Part shown: positions 8,482-15,941 of the stretch, one piece after another | Layout: the number at the start of each line of letters is the position of its first letter | How positions within the stretch are numbered: the stretch's first letter is position 1 | NCBI GenBank assembly: GCA_019113175.1 | Contig: DXHY01000007.1 | Coordinates: 38,248 to 102,247 of the forward strand | Direction of reading: 5' to 3' | Length of the DNA: 64,000 nt | Source: Candidatus Eisenbergiella stercoravium | GTDB lineage: Bacteria > Bacillota > Clostridia > Lachnospirales > Lachnospiraceae | The notes under the pieces: model-generated | Database searches by the model: none | Seen by the model: the letters and a program-made list of their open reading frames with translations, nothing else | Told to the model about the DNA's origin: nothing | Position numbers and translations under genes: made by a program

Positions 8482-9348
8482 TTAAAGCAGCGCCATCGCC
8501 ACCGTTCCTGCCGTCAGAAGCGCAAGCCCGGCAGCGGCTTTCCTGCTCAGCTTTTCTCCAAATACAAAGTAGGAAAAGGCCACCGTGACCAGAACGCTCA
8601 GCTTATCCACTGGAGCCACGATGCTTGCCGGGCCGTCCTGCAGAGCGCGGTAGTAGCACAGCCAGGAAGCTCCGGTGGCCACTCCGGAAAGGCAGATGAA
8701 CACCAGCTCTCTTCCGGAAATGGCGCGCACCTCCTTCTGCTTTCCCTGCACAAAAACCATCAGCCAGGCCATGACCAGCACCACGCAGGTTCGGATCGCC
8801 GTTCCCAGATTGGATTCCACCCCGGAGATTCCGATTTTTCCCAGAATAGCCGTAAGACTGGCGAAAAAGGCGGAACCCGCCGCGAACAGAAACCAGCTTC
8901 CCTTTCCGACATTCTTTGTTTCCGATACGTCCTTTTTCTCAATCATCAGGAAAATTCCCGCGGCAATCACCACCACTGCGGCCGCCTTCGGCAGGGAAAT
9001 CCCCTCTCCCAGAAAAATCAGCGCAAGCAGGATCGTCAGAACCGTGCTGGATTTATCGATGGGAACCACCTTGTTGATGTCCCCGATCTGCAGCGCCCGG
9101 AAGTAGCACAGCCAGGACGCCCCGGTAGCCGCTCCGGAAAGGATCAGAAACAGCAGGGTCGTCCCGCTGATGGAGCCGATCTGGTCAAAGGATCCTGCGG
9201 CAAATACCATGATCCAGGAAAAAATCAGCACCACCACGGTACGCACCGCAGTCGCCACCGTGGAATCCGTTTTCCGGATTCCGCACTTTGCAAGAATTGA
9301 TGTTACGCCCGCGAAGAACGCAGAACCAATCGCAAATAAAAGCCACAT
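8482..9348 (-). CDS. EamA/DMT-family transporter
   Basis: This 288-residue membrane protein has ten predicted helices arranged as two EamA repeats. Each repeat begins with a similar segment (AIGSAFFAGVTSILAKCG and FAAGSAFFASLTAILGKIG), showing an old duplication. The DMT superfamily exports or imports small metabolites such as amino acids or sugars. The start is at MWLLFAIG, preceded by GGGAGGAATAAAA; eight upstream in-frame codons lack support. A strong terminator follows the gene. The substrate is unknown. Confidence 0.92.
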   Translation of the reverse strand: MWLLFAIGSAFFAGVTSILAKCGIRKTDSTVATAVRTVVVLIFSWIMVFAAGSFDQIGSISGTTLLFLILSGAATGASWLCYFRALQIGDINKVVPIDKSSTVLTILLALIFLGEGISLPKAAAVVVIAAGIFLMIEKKDVSETKNVGKGSWFLFAAGSAFFASLTAILGKIGISGVESNLGTAIRTCVVLVMAWLMVFVQGKQKEVRAISGRELVFICLSGVATGASWLCYYRALQDGPASIVAPVDKLSVLVTVAFSYFVFGEKLSRKAAAGLALLTAGTVAMALL

Positions 9349-9781
9349 TTTTATTCCTCCCAAACGCCACAAACAGAATCATGCTGGAACGAAACAGCCA
9401 CTGCTCCAATGATACGGCTTTCGTTTCTTCCTTTCTTTTTATGATTCAGCATATCCTTTTTTATCATACTCCTGCAGAATGTATTTTTCCATCCCTTTTA
9501 TCTTTGTCCGTCTCTCTGTGAGCAAAGATAGCTGCGAAGCAACGGAGAGCGTGCAGCGCGGCTTTGCGAATGGCGCGGAATGAACTGTAACATGTTCCCT
9601 GAGTGCGCAGGCTCAGCGCCTTTTCCGCTAATTCTACGGATCATTTTGGGGTTCTTGTTATCTTTTCCTCCATGCCGAAACATTTAAACTGAGGAAGGCA
9701 GATCATAGCTGACCGGATTTTCAATGATACTTGATGATGTATCAAGAGATTAAAATAAACTCATCAATATCCACTTCCGTT
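9349..9781. other. Intergenic region with repeat copy A and a gene-start relic
   Basis: No convincing gene is present. The region holds the first copy of a 73-nt repeat (9519-9591). At 9668-9686, read on the minus strand, it holds AAATGTTTCGGCATGGAGG followed by AAAAGATAAC, a copy of a leader motif that elsewhere in this window precedes real genes. Here the start codon position reads ATA and the frame beyond is short, so it looks like a relic of a lost gene. Confidence 0.5.
9519..9591 (-). repeat. 73-nt intergenic repeat, copy A
   Basis: This aligns without gaps to 55942-56014 with 64 of 73 positions identical by hand count. It contains GCTGCGAAGC and CGCGGCTTTGC blocks that can fold on themselves. 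Both copies lie upstream of minus-strand genes (EamA and MNT) in the same orientation. Confidence 0.75.
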
Positions 9782-10660
9782 TTACTTTAATTCTTCTAAT
9801 ATCTCCCCAATATCCCCGTCAATGCACAACGATCGTTCCGTAATCTCTCCCGGTGCGGCCGCATCCCCAAGGTTCAGACAGACATAGAACGCCTCCGGAT
9901 TCCGGTACGTCTCCTGCCAGAAGGGATACTTGATGATGCCCGGGGTGTTATAGCCCACGCCCAGCTCCAGATAAAGAATCCGTCCATGTGCATGCCGCCG
10001 CAGAAAATCCTGATACCGTTCTGCGGCCCTGTACCAGCCCTCGTCCTGCACAAAGCTGTCGTCTGCCCGCAGGTTCATGGTCATCGGCCTTCCACAGTGC
10101 GGGCAGTGAGGAACCAGCCCGGCGGGCACCCGCATGTCGGACTGCTCCCGGACCATGCGGTCAATGATCTCCTCATTCTCCCAGGTTTCCTGACAGCAGG
10201 GTTCGGAGCACTGGAACAGGCCGTAGTCCCCCTGGGTATAGAACAGCCTCTTTTTCTCAAATCCCGCCTTCTGAAAGCAGTGGTCCACGTTGGTGGTCAG
10301 GACAAAATAATCCTTTTCCTTAATCAGCTCAAGCAGCGTTTCATATACGGGCTTCGGCGCGTCCATATAGCGGTTGACATAGATATAACGGCTCCAGTAC
10401 GCCCAGTATTCCTCCAGCGAAGCATATGGATAAAAGCCGCCGGAATACATATCATGGAAGCCGTATTTTTTCTCAAAATCCGAAAAATACATCCGGAAGC
10501 GTTCCCCGCTGTAGGTGAAGCCCGCGGAAGTGGACAATCCCGCTCCCGCGCCTGCCAGCACAGCGTCGGCCTGCCAAAGCAGCTCCTTCAGACGTTCTGT
10601 CTTTTCCTGTACAGGTTGTGCGGGTTCCGCCTTCCCGCATTTACGCACTCCTGAAAACAT
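9782..10660 (-). CDS. Sir2-family NAD-dependent protein, class M-like
   Basis: This 292-residue protein has the NAD-binding motif VLAGAGAGLSTSAGF (about residues 34-48), the TTNVDH motif (122-127) and, where sirtuins usually carry the catalytic histidine, TQGDYG with glutamine at about 143. Cysteines at about 151-156 and in PHCPHCGRP form the zinc site. The N, D and Q set is what is known for macrodomain-linked SirTM enzymes, which are lipoylation-dependent protein ADP-ribosyltransferases. The usual SirTM partners (macrodomain, GcvH-L, LplA) are not in this window. The start at MFSGVRK has AGGGAGAT in front. Deacylase activity cannot be excluded. Confidence 0.8.
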   Translation of the reverse strand: MFSGVRKCGKAEPAQPVQEKTERLKELLWQADAVLAGAGAGLSTSAGFTYSGERFRMYFSDFEKKYGFHDMYSGGFYPYASLEEYWAYWSRYIYVNRYMDAPKPVYETLLELIKEKDYFVLTTNVDHCFQKAGFEKKRLFYTQGDYGLFQCSEPCCQETWENEEIIDRMVREQSDMRVPAGLVPHCPHCGRPMTMNLRADDSFVQDEGWYRAAERYQDFLRRHAHGRILYLELGVGYNTPGIIKYPFWQETYRNPEAFYVCLNLGDAAAPGEITERSLCIDGDIGEILEELK

Positions 10661-10802
10661 AAGAATCTCCCTTCCGAAGCATAACAAAGCTTCTCTTTGC
10701 GGCAATCAGGCCTGTCATCCAGGACGGTTTATGACACTCCGGCAAATGGCCGTTCATGCAGGCATGACGGCTGCTTGTCGGGATCATCGCGCAGCAGCCG
10801 CG

Positions 10803-11420
10803 TCAGGCGCCGCGTTTCTGAACAGCGCTCACCGGACATTTCTCATAACAGTTTCCGCAGTGCAGACAGTGCTCCTGCTGAATCTGAAACGGCTGTCCCG
10901 GCACGATACAGCCCTGCGGACAGTTCCGTTTGCAGGTTCCGCAGCCGATGCAGGAATCGCTGATCACATATCCTTTGGACGTAACCGTTCCCTGTCCGAT
11001 GGCATAGCTTTCCCGGAAGATCGGCCGGACTCCCAGGTTAAAATATTCGATCTGCGCATTCCGGATCACAAACACGATGCCGATTTCCCGCGTGTTCCCC
11101 GGATATACGTTGGAAAGATAGGGCTGCTCATCAAAAATCACATCCATCCAATGCTTCTGTTCCTCCTGTGGGACGGGAACCGCCCTTGCCGACAGGCGGA
11201 TCATCTCCTTATACCGGGTATATCCCAGGATCTGCACCCGGCCATCCGCCAGAAGCTCCCTGCAGAAGTCCTTGCCCCTTGCCGTGAAAAAATAAACGGC
11301 GTCCGGCTCATAATGAATGGCGCTGATGTTCCGCACCTGTGGGCCGCCCTGCTCATCCGTGGTTGCGAATGCCAGAACGCCCACATACTGTAATTTCTGT
11401 AAGCAGATTTTTGCATCCAT
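10803..11420 (-). CDS. Flavin-binding split-barrel protein fused to a 2[4Fe-4S] ferredoxin
   Basis: Residues 1 to about 130 fit the pyridoxamine-phosphate-oxidase-like FMN-binding barrel (VGVLAFATTDEQGGPQVRNIS, VYFFTARGKDFCREL). The last 60 residues carry two cluster motifs, CIGCGTCKRNCPQGC and CLHCGNCYEKCP, of the bacterial ferredoxin type. The 205-residue fusion should pass electrons between a flavin and iron-sulphur clusters. The start is fixed by GGAGG six bases upstream. A shorter decayed relative of the ferredoxin end lies at 63408-63540. Possible electron supply to the radical SAM enzyme upstream is a guess from position. Confidence 0.88.
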   Translation of the reverse strand: MDAKICLQKLQYVGVLAFATTDEQGGPQVRNISAIHYEPDAVYFFTARGKDFCRELLADGRVQILGYTRYKEMIRLSARAVPVPQEEQKHWMDVIFDEQPYLSNVYPGNTREIGIVFVIRNAQIEYFNLGVRPIFRESYAIGQGTVTSKGYVISDSCIGCGTCKRNCPQGCIVPGQPFQIQQEHCLHCGNCYEKCPVSAVQKRGA

Positions 11421-11494
11421 TTTTATCCTCCATTCCGAATCTTTTCACACGTTCCTTCAGATTGTCTTCGCAGCGTCCGCCCGTTCCACGAAAA

Positions 11495-12514
11495 TCACCC
11501 GTGGTCCGTTACGCGCACCACGATTTTTCCATTCACCGCTCCCCTGTCCTGTGCCAGACAGGCTTCCCTGATTTCTGAAAAATCAAAGCATTTTCCCACG
11601 CAGGGCTGCTGGTGGTACGCCGTCAGAAACGTAAAAATTTCGTCCATGATCTCCTGCGTCGGCCCGTTGCTGTAAAATCCGGTCAGATACACACCGTTCG
11701 GAATACCTTTGATGGGATCAAAGTCGTTCAGGGTATACATCCCTCCCAGAATTCCCGTATTGCAGACGACTCCTCCCTTTTTCACACAACGCAGGGTGTC
11801 GGAAAGGGTTTTCGGCCCCACCAGCTCCAGCGCCTTTGTGATCCCGGAACGGATGGTGCCGGATCGGACTGCGCTGGAAATATCCTTTCCCGAAAGGGTT
11901 TCCGCCAGTCTGCCCGTATCCAGTACCGCCTCGTCCGCTTCTGCAAGGAGGGGAAGCCTGCTTTCCCTATGAGTGGTGGCGATTACCCGGCATCCCAGCG
12001 CCTTTGCCAGCTGGATGGCCGCATAGCCCAAAGCGCAGGTGGCGCCCCGTACCAGCAGTGTGTCCTCAGGCTGCAGCCGCAGCCCCTCAAACAGAGATCC
12101 CCATGCGGTAAAATAAGTTTCCGGCACCGCCGCAAGCTTCTCCCAGGGAAGGTCTGAGGAAACCGCGAACACATGATGGGCAGGAAGCAGGGCATATTCC
12201 GCATAACTTCCGTTGAAGCTTCTCCCCATGCCGCCCATGAGAGCCGCAACCCTCTGCCCTTTCTGAAAAGAGCTGTCAGAAGGATCCGCGATCTCCCCCA
12301 CGCACTCGATTCCGGGAATCAGCGGCTTCTGAATATAATCCGCAAGAATTTCATTCCGCCGCAGAATCTGTTCCGAATGGTTCATTCCAAAGGCCCGGAC
12401 CTTCACCAGCACCCACCCCGGCCGCACCTGCGGCACCGGACAGTCCGTCAGCCTCACCTCTTCCGCCTTCGTCGGTTCTGTCAGAACCACCGCTTTCATC
12501 TTTTCCGGAATCAT
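11495..12514 (-). CDS. Medium-chain (MDR) quinone-oxidoreductase-like protein
   Basis: This 339-residue protein has the GroES-like N-terminal domain with FGMNHSEQILRRNE and PLIPGIECVGEI, and a Rossmann domain with LLVRGATCALGYAAIQLAKALG. It lacks the cysteine-rich structural zinc loop and fits the zinc-independent NADPH quinone oxidoreductase branch. It would reduce quinones or enones in the cytosol. GAGG lies just before the start. The 92-base spacer upstream contains a composite hairpin element. Whether it belongs to the radical SAM operon is uncertain because that hairpin lies in between. Confidence 0.88.
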   Translation of the reverse strand: MIPEKMKAVVLTEPTKAEEVRLTDCPVPQVRPGWVLVKVRAFGMNHSEQILRRNEILADYIQKPLIPGIECVGEIADPSDSSFQKGQRVAALMGGMGRSFNGSYAEYALLPAHHVFAVSSDLPWEKLAAVPETYFTAWGSLFEGLRLQPEDTLLVRGATCALGYAAIQLAKALGCRVIATTHRESRLPLLAEADEAVLDTGRLAETLSGKDISSAVRSGTIRSGITKALELVGPKTLSDTLRCVKKGGVVCNTGILGGMYTLNDFDPIKGIPNGVYLTGFYSNGPTQEIMDEIFTFLTAYHQQPCVGKCFDFSEIREACLAQDRGAVNGKIVVRVTDHG

Positions 12515-12544
12515 AATACCTCGCTTTCCGCCGCCCCTGGTGGC

Positions 12545-12610
12545 ATGGCTTCATGAGAGAACGGAGTCAGCCGCTCTTTGGCCCGAACTCTGTTCGTGCC
12601 GGTCTCTCAT
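12545..12610 (-). repeat. Composite hairpin element, copy 1 (before MDR gene)
   Basis: ATGAGAGA near 12552 pairs with TCTCTCAT near 12609 and encloses two inner hairpins: AGAACGG/CCGCTCT and GGCCCGAAC/GTTCGTGCC. The distal arm covers the stop codon of the radical SAM gene. Related elements are at 18440-18530 and 39035-39085, each upstream of a minus-strand gene. Confidence 0.65.
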
Positions 12611-13641
12611 ACCTCTTTCCAGCACTGCGGGTCTGCGGCATAGAAGTTCCCGTTCCTGCCGCTCGCAACCGCCGGGCATCCCCGGCACCAGGCCAGGAGC
12701 TCGCATTTTGAGCATTTTTCAAATTTCTGATAATCCCGGTACTGCTCCATCCGGCAGACCCAGATATCCGCGAGTCGGTCCGTAAACACGTTTCCCACCC
12801 GGCTGTTCTGCACCCGCCTGCAGGCGAACACATCTCCGGTGGGAATGATGGTGAGATGGCAGTTGCCGCAGTTGCAGCCGCCGTAGATCATGCCCTCCTC
12901 CGCGGTCTCCGGGATTTTAAAGGTTCCGTTTTCATATTCATACAGCGTCCAGAGATGATCCTTTTTATTAAAGTAGGTCTTACACCCTGCCGCCTCATAT
13001 TCCTTAAATTTTCTGTCGCAGTCCTCCAGCAGCTTTCGGTAGCGCATCGGCTCGATTCCCACATCCTTTTCTTCGCTGGTGGGACAGTATCTTGCAAAAG
13101 CGAATACATTCGCCCCGGCCTTCACCACCGTATCGATGATCTCAGGTATCTGATCGATGTTCGTTCCGGAAACGGTGGTCATGATTACGCTGCGGATTCC
13201 CGCACGGTTGATGCACCCGATTTTTTCCAGCGTAATGTCAAAGGAACCGGGCTTGCGGAACCAGTCGTGGGTTTCCCGCATGCCGTCCAGCGACAGCTGG
13301 TACTTCTGACAGCCATATTCCTTCAGCCTCCGGCAGACCTCATCATTGAGATGGAAGGGATTTCCCAGAATGGTAAATGGAATCTCATTCTCCTTCAGAA
13401 GCCCCAGAAGCTTCCAGAAATCCGGATGCAGGATCGGGTCTCCCCCGGTGATGTAGAAATAGGGCAGACGCTCGTACACCCTGCAGAAGTCCAGACAATT
13501 ATAAAAGGTATCCTGCATCTGTTCCCAGTTCATGGAATCCAGCTTTTTGCAGTTATTTTCTGAAAAAATATAACAGTGCTTGCAGCGCTGATCGCATTCG
13601 TCCGTAATATGCCATTGAAAGGAAAAATACTGTTTCATCAT
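12607..13641 (-). CDS. Radical SAM/SPASM peptide maturase (ACGX-type system)
   Basis: This 344-residue enzyme starts with the radical SAM cluster motif CDQRCKHCY, followed by YITGGDPILHPDF and LSLDGMRETHDWF. The C-terminal SPASM part has cysteines in GGCNCGNCHLT, CRRVQ, CSKCELLAWCRGCP and a last DPQC, suited to auxiliary [4Fe-4S] clusters. Such enzymes install thioether or other crosslinks in ribosomal peptides. The start at 13641 uses GGGAGATCAGGG; an upstream frame to 13728 has no site. The Cys-repeat peptide gene 170 bases upstream is the obvious substrate. Naming it as the ACGX-repeat system rests on recall of that family name plus the repeat sequence. Confidence 0.88.
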   Translation of the reverse strand: MMKQYFSFQWHITDECDQRCKHCYIFSENNCKKLDSMNWEQMQDTFYNCLDFCRVYERLPYFYITGGDPILHPDFWKLLGLLKENEIPFTILGNPFHLNDEVCRRLKEYGCQKYQLSLDGMRETHDWFRKPGSFDITLEKIGCINRAGIRSVIMTTVSGTNIDQIPEIIDTVVKAGANVFAFARYCPTSEEKDVGIEPMRYRKLLEDCDRKFKEYEAAGCKTYFNKKDHLWTLYEYENGTFKIPETAEEGMIYGGCNCGNCHLTIIPTGDVFACRRVQNSRVGNVFTDRLADIWVCRMEQYRDYQKFEKCSKCELLAWCRGCPAVASGRNGNFYAADPQCWKEV

Positions 13642-13811
13642 CCCTGATCTCCCTGTGCAGCCGACGGGCATCCCCTGCCGGTTCTTTTTTCTGCGGTCTG
13701 CGCATCTCCTGCGCAGACCTGTTTTCATGATTTTTGTGGAATCTTATTTGTTACATGTTACATTCCGGCCGCGAACTCGCTGAGCGGCCGGGAGCCGACA
13801 GGAAGCAACGC
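13642..13811 (-). promoter_or_regulatory. Hairpins between precursor and maturase genes
   Basis: Two stable hairpins lie in this spacer: CCGGCCGC/GCGGCCGG near 13765-13792 and GGTCTGCGCA/TGCGCAGACC at 13695-13719. Neither is followed by a T-run on the minus strand. Stem-loops in this position often set the ratio of precursor to maturase in RiPP operons; that role here is inferred. The second hairpin recurs at 23152-23178. Confidence 0.5.
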
Positions 13812-14006
13812 TTATTTATCCCCGGCTCCACAGGCCGTTCCGCACGCGGCAGGCTTCTCGGCGGGCTTGTCTCCTGCCCCGCAGGCCGTTCCGCAGGCCG
13901 CGGGTTTCTCAGCGGACTTGTCTCCCGCTCCGCAGGCCGTTCCGCACGCAGCTGCCGGAGATGCTTCCATTTTTCTGCTCCATCCAAAAAGATTTGAGAG
14001 TGCCAT
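13812..14006 (-). CDS. ACGX-repeat RiPP precursor peptide
   Basis: This 64-residue peptide has a short leader (MALSNLFGWSRKMEASPAA) and three copies of a 17-residue unit ACGTACGAGDKxAEKPA, the last cut after DK. The six cysteines (21, 25, 38, 42, 55, 59) are spaced CxxxC within each unit. At DNA level this is a tandem 51-base repeat. GGAGG lies eight bases before the ATG. It precedes a radical SAM/SPASM enzyme on the same strand. The repeated Cys-Gly-Thr-Ala-Cys pattern suggests several identical crosslinked rings. No protease or dedicated exporter is adjacent. Confidence 0.88.
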   Translation of the reverse strand: MALSNLFGWSRKMEASPAAACGTACGAGDKSAEKPAACGTACGAGDKPAEKPAACGTACGAGDK

Positions 14007-14028
14007 AGTAATTTCCTCCTTTCAGCGT

Positions 14029-14053
14029 GAGTCCGGGGCTTCATACCGGACTC
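14029..14053 (-). promoter_or_regulatory. Leader hairpin before the RiPP precursor
   Basis: GAGTCCGG pairs with CCGGACTC just upstream of the precursor ribosome-binding site. It would sit in the 5' end of the message and may stabilise it or control translation. Confidence 0.45.
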
Positions 14054-14215
14054 CTTTTCTGATTCAAATGGCTTTTCCTGTTTGCAGCTTCATTGTAGGG
14101 CAGAAAAAGGGAGAAAAAAAGTACGCACTTTATTGTGCCATAGTTACGAAAAGGTGACCTTCCATTTCCCGCTGTTAAAAGCTCGCAGCATTGCCGGCCT
14201 CCGGGCGTATCACAC

Positions 14216-14246
14216 AAAAAGCCCCAGGCCGGAACAGGCCTGAGGC
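14216..14246 (-). terminator. Intrinsic terminator of the retron unit
   Basis: GCCTCAGGCC and GGCCTGGGGC (minus strand, one mismatch) form a stem with loop TGTTCC, followed by TTTTTG. It lies 49 bases after the stop of the two-TM gene and closes the RNA/RT/two-TM unit. Confidence 0.75.
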
Positions 14247-14294
14247 TAAAAAAAGATCAATTTCAAATCTGCATCAGAAAAAGGGAATACCGGG

Positions 14295-14819
14295 TTATGC
14301 CAGTACCGTCATCAAAAGTACGCCAAAAAGCCCGGTTCCAAGTCCGAAAGCGCCCAGAATCACCCACACGAGGCTCAGGCTCTGCAGGGAACCGCAAAAA
14401 GCCTTCTCCGGTTTTCCCGGAACATAATATACCTCCATGGAGCTTCCCACAGGAAACAGGTCCCTGACCGGATCAACATGATTCATGCAATAGCGGGTAA
14501 CGTAGCAGTGCAGGCGGTATTTTTCATCCAACACCCAGTCATAATCCGCGTGCTTTACGCTGTTATAGCAGACCGCCGTAAATCTTTGCAGACATTGACA
14601 GCGTTTTCCCTCCGCCACATACTCCACAACAGCGCAGGGATAGGTGACCAGCCCCCTGCCGGAATCCATTCGGCGCCACTTATGTGACACCACCGTCCCC
14701 ATAACACTCCCCGTATATCTGTATTTTCTCGTCTTATCCCAGATCAGAATCATGAGGGCAGCCAGACACATCAGAATGCCTGTCATCAGAATAAAAAAGC
14801 CCGCCTGACCATTCGTCAT
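14295..14819 (-). CDS. Two-TM protein with DUF3592-like middle, candidate retron effector
   Basis: This 174-residue protein has one hydrophobic helix at each end (about residues 8-27 and 148-172). Between them is a beta-rich domain with GTVVSHKWRR, YPCAVVEYVAEGKR and the closing SMEVYYVPGKPEKA, a pattern like DUF3592 proteins. It begins 70 bases after the reverse transcriptase stop with its own GGGAGG site and shares the terminator. Retrons of the Ec48 type are known to use two-TM membrane proteins as killing effectors. An effector role here is inferred from position and topology. A housekeeping DUF3592 protein is the alternative. Confidence 0.65.
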   Translation of the reverse strand: MTNGQAGFFILMTGILMCLAALMILIWDKTRKYRYTGSVMGTVVSHKWRRMDSGRGLVTYPCAVVEYVAEGKRCQCLQRFTAVCYNSVKHADYDWVLDEKYRLHCYVTRYCMNHVDPVRDLFPVGSSMEVYYVPGKPEKAFCGSLQSLSLVWVILGAFGLGTGLFGVLLMTVLA

Positions 14820-14889
14820 TTTTACCTCCCTGCCGCAACCTGCGCACCTGATAAACCCAAGATCCGCAGCCTGAATTTCTGCCCGGAAA

Positions 14890-15909
14890 TCAATGGCTGT
14901 CCATCATTTTCCTGCAAATCTCCTGATATTCCAGAAACTCCCGGTTCTCCGGCTCCATCTGCAGCACATAACCAATCCGCCCGGAAAGAGACTGAAGAAA
15001 GGCATCTGCCTTCTCCGACGTCTCGCCGGCGTCTTCTCTTCCATTCAAAAGCCCGGCCATCCGCAGATGCTCTTCTACGCCGAATTTCCGGCAATAATAC
15101 ATTTCCTGACGGATCTTTCTACGGTACTGTGCGCTCGTCCGCGGCCGTTCATTCACCACCAGCCCGGTGACAGTCTGCTTCCTTCCCCGTCCGGCAATGA
15201 CCGTTTTTCCCTCATTCAGTTCAAAGCCCATAGCCGCAAGAAAACCTCTGACCTTCCTGTAAACCTCCTTTGCGTCAAACCTGCCGGAAAAAGCCAGATC
15301 ATCACAGTAGCGGGTATAGATAACTTTACGCTCTTCACACCATTTTCCAATATAATCATCAAAGGGCTTCATCACCAGATTGGAAATGGCCGGAGAGGTG
15401 GGCGCCCCCTGCGGGAGCCGGTCATGACAGCAGCACAGGTGGGTCAGAAGTCCCGCAGCCGCAGGCGGAAACAGGCTCTCCGGGAACGCCGCTCCATACA
15501 CTCCGGGAAAGAGAATGCTGTCAAAAAAATTCCGGATATCCAGCTTTAACAGAATCTTATCCCTTTCCCCTCCCGCATGCGGCGCGGCATTATCAACGGG
15601 AGACAGTCCCCGCCTGTATGCACAGGCATGCCGGGAAACACTGCGTCCGTCCAGGCAGTGGTGCAGAATATTTCTCTGCACACCCTTTAACATCCCGTCC
15701 GGGACCAGGAGCCTGCGGCTTCCGCCGCCTTTCTTCGGAATCCTCGTTTCCCGATAATGCTGTTCCACATGGTTGCTCATGACATACAGCAGGGCGAGCT
15801 GTGCCTCCCCGCTCATGCGCTCCCGCATGGAGGCCGGAAGCAGATTCAGGGACAGGATGAATGCCTTCTCCTGTTCTTTTCCGCAATATTTCCAGAGTTC
15901 TCCACTCAT
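14890..15909 (-). CDS. Retron-type reverse transcriptase
   Basis: This 339-residue enzyme carries the retron marks NAAPH (NAxxH, about residues 107-111) and VTG (about 247-249). The catalytic residues are D124 in LKLDIRNFF and YCDD at about 201-204, with LPQGAPTSP at about 165-173. Cysteine replaces the usual alanine of YADD. It would copy the msd part of the RNA encoded just upstream, priming from an internal guanosine. There is no group II intron maturase or endonuclease domain. The start at 15909 is supported by GGAG six bases upstream, after a run of nine T. The two-TM gene follows. Retron assignment is strong because protein motifs and RNA structure agree. Confidence 0.92.
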   Translation of the reverse strand: MSGELWKYCGKEQEKAFILSLNLLPASMRERMSGEAQLALLYVMSNHVEQHYRETRIPKKGGGSRRLLVPDGMLKGVQRNILHHCLDGRSVSRHACAYRRGLSPVDNAAPHAGGERDKILLKLDIRNFFDSILFPGVYGAAFPESLFPPAAAGLLTHLCCCHDRLPQGAPTSPAISNLVMKPFDDYIGKWCEERKVIYTRYCDDLAFSGRFDAKEVYRKVRGFLAAMGFELNEGKTVIAGRGRKQTVTGLVVNERPRTSAQYRRKIRQEMYYCRKFGVEEHLRMAGLLNGREDAGETSEKADAFLQSLSGRIGYVLQMEPENREFLEYQEICRKMMDSH

Positions 15910-15941
15910 TTTTCTCTCCAGTCCCATTCAAAAAAAAACAA

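Noticed and set aside
9498..9683. 61-codon minus-strand ORF starting MFRHGG
   Set aside because: Its start is the leader motif ATGTTTCGGCATGGAGG and its end is the 73-nt repeat; there is no real ribosome-binding site upstream.
13812..14006. Tandem 51-base repeat considered as a CRISPR or minisatellite
   Set aside because: The units are adjoining, translate in frame into Cys-repeat peptide modules and have a strong ribosome-binding site, so a RiPP precursor explains them.
14890..15909. Group II intron or diversity-generating RT
   Set aside because: No maturase or endonuclease domain, no intron RNA ends, no template/variable repeat pair; NAxxH and VTG point to a retron.
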